Below, one piece after another: positions 38,554 to 42,883 of a DNA stretch of 42,883 nt. Origin of the DNA: Thermoleophilia bacterium (GTDB lineage Bacteria > Actinomycetota > Thermoleophilia > BMS3ABIN01); the NCBI GenBank assembly GCA_014874265.1, contig JACWAM010000052.1:1-42883 (forward strand). The letters run 5' to 3'. The position numbers and the translations under genes were made by a program. Every line of letters starts with the position of its first letter. Position 1 is the stretch's first letter. The notes beneath the pieces are model-generated. The model did no database searches. It was not told where the DNA came from and saw only the letters and a program-made list of their open reading frames with translations.

Positions 38554-38955
38554 TTAACCGGTGAACAAACCGATGATATAAGAAAAAAGATCATCAAACA
38601 GAAATATAAATACGCCCGCGATGACGACAGCGATGGTGACGACAATGGTCGATTGAATCAGCTCTTCGCGGGAAGGCCAGGTGACTTTGGACAGCTCCAC
38701 CCGGACTTCGCGAAAGAACTTCATTGCCTTGCGCTCTTTCGGCGCCGCCTTGCCCTTGGCCTTGGCTGTCTTGGGTTGCGACTTTGCCCTTCTGGCCTTT
38801 AGGCCCCCGGCAGCCTTCGCTTTTTCCTTGGTCTTCCCTTTTGCCTTTCCCTTCGCGGGAACTTCCTTAACCTTTCCTTTGGCAGCCGCCTTCGCACCCT
38901 TCTTTAAGGGCGCCGCCTCTTCTTTTTTCTTCCTTACTCTTGCCGGCTTGGCCAT
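38554..38955 (-). CDS. secE: Preprotein translocase subunit SecE, with long basic extension
   Basis: SecE clamps SecY in the membrane. The conserved core, KFFREVRVELSKVTWPSREEL, starts near residue 79 and is followed by one TM segment (VVTIAVVIAGVFIFLF). The first 78 residues are almost entirely Lys, Ala, Gly, Pro and Arg, histone-tail-like, while single-TM SecE proteins are usually about 60-90 aa in total. ATG start. It lies between tRNA-Trp and nusG. Confidence 0.95.
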   Translation of the reverse strand: MAKPARVRKKKEEAAPLKKGAKAAAKGKVKEVPAKGKAKGKTKEKAKAAGGLKARRAKSQPKTAKAKGKAAPKERKAMKFFREVRVELSKVTWPSREELIQSTIVVTIAVVIAGVFIFLFDDLFSYIIGLFTG

Positions 38956-38959
38956 TCTA

Positions 38960-38992
38960 AAGTTCCAGGTTCCAAGTTCAAAGTTTCAAGTT
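38960..38992. repeat. Heptad repeat, tRNA-Trp to secE spacer
   Basis: AGTTCCAG, GTTCCAA, GTTCAAA, GTTTCAA, GTTAT: five units in period 7 just upstream of secE. Confidence 0.7.
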
Positions 38993-39109
38993 ATATGCCA
39001 CCTGCGTCCTTGCCATAGCCTTTTCGCGCTGCCTGGCAACAAACAACCTTCCGAGATAGATTCTGATCACCTTCAGAACAGGTGGGAAACGAAAGGTGAG
39101 CAATCTTTC

Positions 39110-39186
39110 TGGCAGGGCAGGAGGGACTCGAACCCCCAACATCCGGTTTTGGAGACCGGCGCTCTACCAGTTGGAGCTACTGCCCT
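39110..39186 (-). tRNA. trpT: tRNA-Trp (anticodon CCA)
   Basis: A full cloverleaf can be drawn: acceptor AGGGCAG/CTGCCCT, D arm GCTC/GAGC, anticodon stem CCGGT/ACCGG with loop CTCCAAA, T arm GGGGG-TTCGAGT-CCCTC, discriminator G, and an encoded 3' CCA. 77 nt including CCA. Placement between rpmG and secE is common in bacteria. Confidence 0.97.
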
Positions 39187-39262
39187 TTGGCTGCCACGGG
39201 CCAAATGAAATTATAACCCGGCACGGGTCAGTCAGGCAAAAACCGCCGCCCGGCCGGCGCCT

Positions 39263-39424
39263 TTAACGAGTCTCCCGGTGCGGGGTATGTTTTTTACACC
39301 AGGGGCAGTATTTCTTCAACTCCAGCCGCTCCCTGTTGTTTACCTTGTTCTTGGTAGTGTTGTAATTTCGCCGCTTGCATTCGGTGCAGGCCAGCGTAAC
39401 CATCGGCCGTTTGTCAGAAGCCAT
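39263..39424 (-). CDS. rpmG: 50S ribosomal protein L33, zinc type
   Basis: Below the ORF-track cut-off. The 53-aa product reads [50 protein letters not shown]: two CxxC pairs make it the zinc-binding form. ATG start at 39424. First gene of the minus-strand array, followed 76 nt later by tRNA-Trp. Confidence 0.95.
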   Translation of the reverse strand: MASDKRPMVTLACTECKRRNYNTTKNKVNNRERLELKKYCPWCKKHTPHRETR

Positions 39425-39460
39425 GAAACCCTCAATGTTAAATTTAATTCAGCAATAGAA

Positions 39461-39480
39461 AAGACGGCCAAGCCGTCCTT
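39461..39480. repeat. Hairpin in the rpmG leader
   Basis: GACGGC-TTG-GCCGTC on the coding strand, extendable by G-T and A-T pairs, followed by TTTTCT. It lies between the proposed promoter and rpmG, so it could be a weak attenuator. Confidence 0.4.
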
Positions 39481-39495
39481 GTAGAACCTGACAGT

Positions 39496-39524
39496 AATGT
39501 AACAGAGTTGCGGGCAGGCGGCAA
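39496..39524 (-). promoter_or_regulatory. Promoter of the rpmG-tRNA-secE-nusG transcript
   Basis: Minus strand TTGCCG (39519-39524), 17-bp spacer, TACATT (39496-39501), about 70 nt before the rpmG start. Reasonable spacing and moderate match to consensus. Confidence 0.5.
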
Positions 39525-39631
39525 GCAAGGCCGGCCGCCTCACCGTGCACAATTCGGCGGCGTTAAAAGGAAGCCGGCTGCGGACGTAGAAGCTAACCGG
39601 GAAAATTCACTAATTATGGAGGCCATACATT

Positions 39632-40147
39632 TTGCCGGACCATTCCCGGAATCATTCGCGCCAGGCGGAAGCCACGGATCATGAGCGCCGGACGGAAAAC
39701 AATCTCGTCGGCGCTTATTTACTGTTCCTGTTTGTCGCGCTCTTTTTTCTTTCGATTCTGCATCATTTGATAAACATACCGAATTGGTATATTGATGACT
39801 TGCTGCTCTTCCAATGTGGCTACATTGGCGCCCTGGGAGGGGTCCTGTATTGTGCGATCGCATTCTGGCGGCATCACGCCAACGGGAACTGGATGAAAAA
39901 ATGGGCGCTCTGGTTTGTCTTCCGCCCGGTGGGCAGCGCCGCCACCGGCCTGATCAGCTATCTCGCCCTGAAAGGCGGCCTGTTCGCTCTGTCCACTTCC
40001 ACGGCAACCAAGCCAAACACGTCTTACATTTATCTGGTCGTGGCTTTCGTTGCCGGCTACAAAATGGTTTCTTTCCTGACCAAGATCGAGGATGTCATCC
40101 TGCTGGCAAATTCAAACACGAAAGGGAAGGACGAAGGAGCAAAATAG
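39632..40147 (+). CDS. Four-TM membrane protein of unknown function
   Basis: Not assigned to a named family. After 25 polar residues there are four hydrophobic segments: LVGAYLLFLFVALFFLSIL, LLLFQCGYIGALGGVLYCAIAF, FVFRPVGSAATGLISYLALKGG and YIYLVVAFVAGYKMVSFL. The third contains RP-x-GS-x3-G-x2-SY, a pattern I recall in unnamed membrane scaffolds. The C-terminus (KIEDVILLANSNTKGKDEGAK) is cytosolic if the usual rules hold. Start TTG 39632 with GGAGG 9 nt upstream, 171 aa. It diverges from rpmG. Confidence 0.75.
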   Translation: MPDHSRNHSRQAEATDHERRTENNLVGAYLLFLFVALFFLSILHHLINIPNWYIDDLLLFQCGYIGALGGVLYCAIAFWRHHANGNWMKKWALWFVFRPVGSAATGLISYLALKGGLFALSTSTATKPNTSYIYLVVAFVAGYKMVSFLTKIEDVILLANSNTKGKDEGAK

Positions 40148-40696
40148 CCTGCGCAAGAACTCTTTTTGCTCCGGCCTCCACTTGCCTGTCAGTTATTGGC
40201 GGCTTCATTGGCTGGCGGAAAGGTTGTCAAAACGGGACCACTCATCCCAATTTGCTGGAACCTCCACCTGCGACCGATTTCCGGTCTGCCGGTCAAAGAG
40301 AAATATTTTTGGTGATTGGTGATAATTGACCTGAAGCGCTCAATTGACAGACGACATATCTCCCGTTTTCAGAAATGTTTGCATCAGGGCCGGTTGTTAG
40401 AAATTGGTCCTTTCCCGTTCTCTAGTCGCGAAGGATAATATGTTCGCCTGTCCCTGCGTCCGGTGATGATTAATTTCTTCCCGCTTTCCGGTAGCTCAAA
40501 CAGGTTGCGTGGCACAGGAAAACGACCGGGCCCGGTTTACCGGAACCAGCCGCGTTGCGGCAAAATTGGCCCTTCATAGGTTTAGAAATCCGGCATGGTG
40601 GTAACCCCTTGCCGGCTCGGTTATCTTGCTGCTCATCGTTAATCTCATTTCCGGTGAAAAGCACAAACGTGTTACTTGAACATTCAAGGAGTCATT
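40148..40696. other. Gene-free stretch, no recognisable content
   Basis: No credible ORF on either strand; the 64-aa minus ORF at 40470-40664 has no recognisable features. Base composition is less GC-rich than the genes around it. The degraded chaB copy follows. Confidence 0.5.
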
Positions 40697-40926
40697 AAGC
40701 CATATAGTATCAACAAAGAGCTTCCAGCCAGTAAAAAAGAACAACTTACCTGGTCATGCGCAGACGATCTTCCGCATGTTTTTTAACAACGCCTGAGAAC
40801 AGTACAAGTCGCCTTCAAAGCTGCGCGGCAGCGATCCACGCGGAGGCTTCCCGCAAGGTGGCATGGGCTGCCGTCAAGAAGGAATACCGGAAGAAGGGGG
40901 ACTCGGGGAAAAAGAAGCCGTCGTAA
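40697..40926 (+). pseudogene. chaB: ChaB-family pseudogene
   Basis: Translated in three frames, the segment rebuilds a complete ChaB-like protein of about 76 aa: PYSINKELPASKKEQL in the first frame, PGHAQTIFRMFFNNA and EQYKSPSKLRG in the second, SRKVAWAAVKKEYRKKGD in the third. Lesions: start codon ATG replaced by AAG (an AAGGAG ribosome-binding site remains 5 nt upstream); one inserted A at 40748; TGA in place of a Trp codon after NNA; and a 2-nt loss in what was probably GAGGAG near 40842. ChaB proteins accompany cation-transport genes or act as small stress proteins; function here is lost. Confidence 0.85.
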
Positions 40927-41016
40927 ATCGGTGAGTTCCGGCGGCTTTTCGGGACCAACCCTTGTCAAAGCCGGTTTACAGCCGCCTGATAACGGAACAA
41001 CCAGGAAGTGATAGCA

Positions 41017-42270
41017 TTGCAATTTCTGTCAATAAACAGCGGATCATCAAGCCTCAAATATGCGATCCACGACATCGACGGCGGGCAGGAAGCGCCGGTC
41101 GAATCAGGCAGCCTCCGGCGCATCGGCACGGCTGACAGCTCTTTCGATGTGCGCGAATTCGCCGGCGGCGGGATGGGGGCGCCGCAGGCCAAAGCATCAT
41201 CGCGGCCGGTAGCGCTTCCCGATCACCGGAGCGCGCTTGAAACGCTGGCCCGATACCTCGACGAAAGGGAGGGCGCCCAGCAGATCGATTGCATTGGCCA
41301 CCGCGTCGTCCATGGCGGCTTGCTCTACCGCGAACCTCAGCTGGTTAACAGCGAGCTGCTCGCCGGCCTCCGCCGGCTGATTCGCCTGGCGCCCGACCAT
41401 CTGCCCGACGAGATCGCCGCGATTGATTTCTGCCGCGAGCGCTATCCCGCCACGCCGCAGACAGTCTGCTTTGACACCGCCTTTCATCGCGACTTGCCGC
41501 TAAAAGCGCGCCGCCTTCCCCTTCCGGGAAGATTCGTTGATGACGGTTTAATGCGTTACGGCTTTCATGGCATCTCCTGCGAATACATCATGAGCCGCTT
41601 AAGCAATCCTCCTGAGTCCAATTCGGAACAAACCTCAACTCAGCTGTCCGCGGCGGCGCCTGTGCGCATCATCATCGCTCATCTGGGCAGCGGCGCCAGC
41701 ATGACGGCGGTCAGGGACAGGCGCAGCATTGACACCACGATGGGTTTCACGCCGACCGGCGGCCTGATGATGAGCACACGCGCCGGAGATCTCGATCCCG
41801 GAGTTATCTTTTTCCTCCTGCGGGAAAAGGAGATGGAACCGGAAGCGGCAGCGGCGCTTGTCAGTGACGGCGCCGGCCTGCTGGGAGTCTCGGAGGCCAC
41901 GGGCGACATGGGAGAATTGCTCAAGCAGGAAGCGGAAAATCCGCTGGCCGCCGAAGCGATATCGTTGTTTTGCTACCAGGCGCGAAAGCACCTGGGTGCG
42001 ATGGCATTCTCGCTGGGCGGGCTCGACACGCTCGTCTTCACAGGCGGAATCGGCGAGCGCGCCGGCGCCATCCGCGAACGGGTCTGCTCCGGTCTTGGCT
42101 TTATCGGTCTGGAGCTTGACCGGGACGCGAATGCGCGTAACGAGAGTACGATCTCACGATCCGGCTCCGCCGTTACCGTGAACGTGATCGAGACAGATGA
42201 GGAGCTGATGATCGCGCGGCATTCCGCCAGATTAATGAAAAGGAAGGAAGAGGTGAAGGACAATGGCTGA
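41017..42270 (+). CDS. ackA: Acetate kinase
   Basis: Converts acetyl-phosphate and ADP to acetate and ATP. Signature 1 is [12 protein letters not shown]; others are [31 protein letters not shown], the [17 protein letters not shown] loop and FTGGIGER. The track starts at GTG 41008, but AGGAAG runs into that codon; TTG 41017 has it 8 nt upstream and gives the family start [12 protein letters not shown] (417 aa). It overlaps the next gene by 8 nt (ATGGCTGA), so the two are co-translated and the acetyl-phosphate source is the phosphoketolase. Confidence 0.95.
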   Translation: MQFLSINSGSSSLKYAIHDIDGGQEAPVESGSLRRIGTADSSFDVREFAGGGMGAPQAKASSRPVALPDHRSALETLARYLDEREGAQQIDCIGHRVVHGGLLYREPQLVNSELLAGLRRLIRLAPDHLPDEIAAIDFCRERYPATPQTVCFDTAFHRDLPLKARRLPLPGRFVDDGLMRYGFHGISCEYIMSRLSNPPESNSEQTSTQLSAAAPVRIIIAHLGSGASMTAVRDRRSIDTTMGFTPTGGLMMSTRAGDLDPGVIFFLLREKEMEPEAAAALVSDGAGLLGVSEATGDMGELLKQEAENPLAAEAISLFCYQARKHLGAMAFSLGGLDTLVFTGGIGERAGAIRERVCSGLGFIGLELDRDANARNESTISRSGSAVTVNVIETDEELMIARHSARLMKRKEEVKDNG

Positions 42271-42883
42271 TCCCGGCAAGACCGCAGCCCGTGAACGGCA
42301 GAAAATGACCAGGGCCCGGATCGACAGCCTGCAGCGCTGCTGGCGCGCGGCCAATTATCTGGGCGCCGCTCAATTATACTTGCAGGACAATCCGCTGCTT
42401 GACGAGCCGCTCAAACCCGAGCACATCAAGCCACGGCTGCTCGGCCACTGGGGCACGCAGCCGGGCATCAATTTCCTCTACGCGCATCTCAACCGGCTGA
42501 TTCAGGACACCGGCAGCCAGGTCATGCTGGTCGTCGGTCCCGGACATGGCTCGCCCGCGGTCCTGGCGAATCTCTACCTTGAGGGCACCCTGGCAAAATT
42601 CGACCGCGAGCTTGTTTTTGACCTGGACGGCCTGAAAAAACTGATGCGGCAGTTCTCCTGGCCCTATGGCGCCCCCAGCCACGTCTATCCCGGAACGCCC
42701 GGGATGATCCAGGAAGGCGGTGAACTCGGTTACTGCCTGTCGCATGCCTACGGTGCCGTGTTCGACAATCCGGACCTGATCGCCGCCTGCATCGTCGGTG
42801 ATGGTGAAGCCGAGACCGGGCCGCTGGCAACTGCCTGGCATTCGAACAAATATCTCGATCCCGCCGGCTCCGGAGCCGTCCTG
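42263..42883 (+). CDS. xfp: Phosphoketolase (XFP family), partial at right edge
   Basis: Thiamine-diphosphate enzyme cleaving xylulose-5-phosphate or fructose-6-phosphate to acetyl-phosphate plus an aldose phosphate. 207 codons are visible, without a stop, so the track omitted it. Family motifs: [71 protein letters not shown] and [11 protein letters not shown] (thiamine-diphosphate binding). ATG 42263 lies inside the end of ackA with GAGGTG 7 nt upstream. C5 versus C6 preference cannot be read from this part. Confidence 0.95.
   Translation, partial: MADPGKTAARERQKMTRARIDSLQRCWRAANYLGAAQLYLQDNPLLDEPLKPEHIKPRLLGHWGTQPGINFLYAHLNRLIQDTGSQVMLVVGPGHGSPAVLANLYLEGTLAKFDRELVFDLDGLKKLMRQFSWPYGAPSHVYPGTPGMIQEGGELGYCLSHAYGAVFDNPDLIAACIVGDGEAETGPLATAWHSNKYLDPAGSGAVL

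Noticed and set aside
40783-41022. 79-aa minus-strand ORF
   Set aside because: Antisense to the chaB pseudogene, which explains the sequence better.
42374-42841. 155-aa minus-strand ORF at the right edge
   Set aside because: Antisense to xfp, whose family motifs are continuous on the plus strand.

Overview
This is a bacterial chromosomal segment of about 43 kb (GC-rich, long overlapping ORFs, Shine-Dalgarno motifs). It is dominated by one uninterrupted minus-strand array of transcription and translation genes, read from high to low coordinates: rpmG, tRNA-Trp, secE, nusG, rplK, rplA, rplJ, rplL, rpoB, rpoC, a secreted or lipoprotein gene, rpsL, rpsG, fusA, tuf, then the complete S10, spc and alpha operons ending at rplQ. 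The order infA-rpmJ-rpsM-rpsK-rpsD-rpoA-rplQ, the zinc-type S4, S14, L33 and L36, and especially the coiled-coil insertion near the RpoC N-terminus suggest Actinobacteriota, probably a deep lineage known mainly from environmental genomes. This is inference without a tree, and EF-Tu looks less typical of that phylum.

Layout. 1-2849 (minus): 5' part of a secreted S53 (sedolisin/kumamolisin) peptidase whose catalytic domain is split by about 360 residues carrying seven Asp-box repeats, most likely a seven-bladed beta-propeller; it runs off the left edge. 3384-5060 (plus): a 14-TM DHA2-type drug exporter converging on rplQ with a 3-nt gap. 5064-39424 (minus): the ribosomal/RNA polymerase supercluster. 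39632-40147 (plus): an unrecognised four-TM protein. 40697-40926 (plus): a chaB-like pseudogene with four lesions, absent from the ORF track. 41017-42883 (plus): acetate kinase overlapping the start of a phosphoketolase gene cut by the right edge, giving acetyl-phosphate production from sugar phosphates followed by ATP formation.

Regulation. An L10 leader followed by an intrinsic terminator precedes rplJ-rplL. Promoter-like sequences precede rpmG, rpoB, the rpoC-rpsL junction gene and rpsL; the rpsL one is near consensus with a 17-bp spacer. Many genes start at TTG with a good Shine-Dalgarno, and several ORF-track starts lie upstream of the real start (rpoA, rpoB, rpmC, rplV, rplL, fusA, the MFS gene, ackA).

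The most unusual non-coding signal is a family of degenerate heptanucleotide repeats (GTTCAAA, GTTTCTG, GTTTAAC and variants, all period 7) in nearly every longer spacer of the supercluster, often as two inverted arms able to form long hairpins, and often supplying or abutting the stop codon of the upstream gene. A second theme is low-complexity Ala/Lys/Glu tails or insertions in L3, L4, L22, S5 and SecE.
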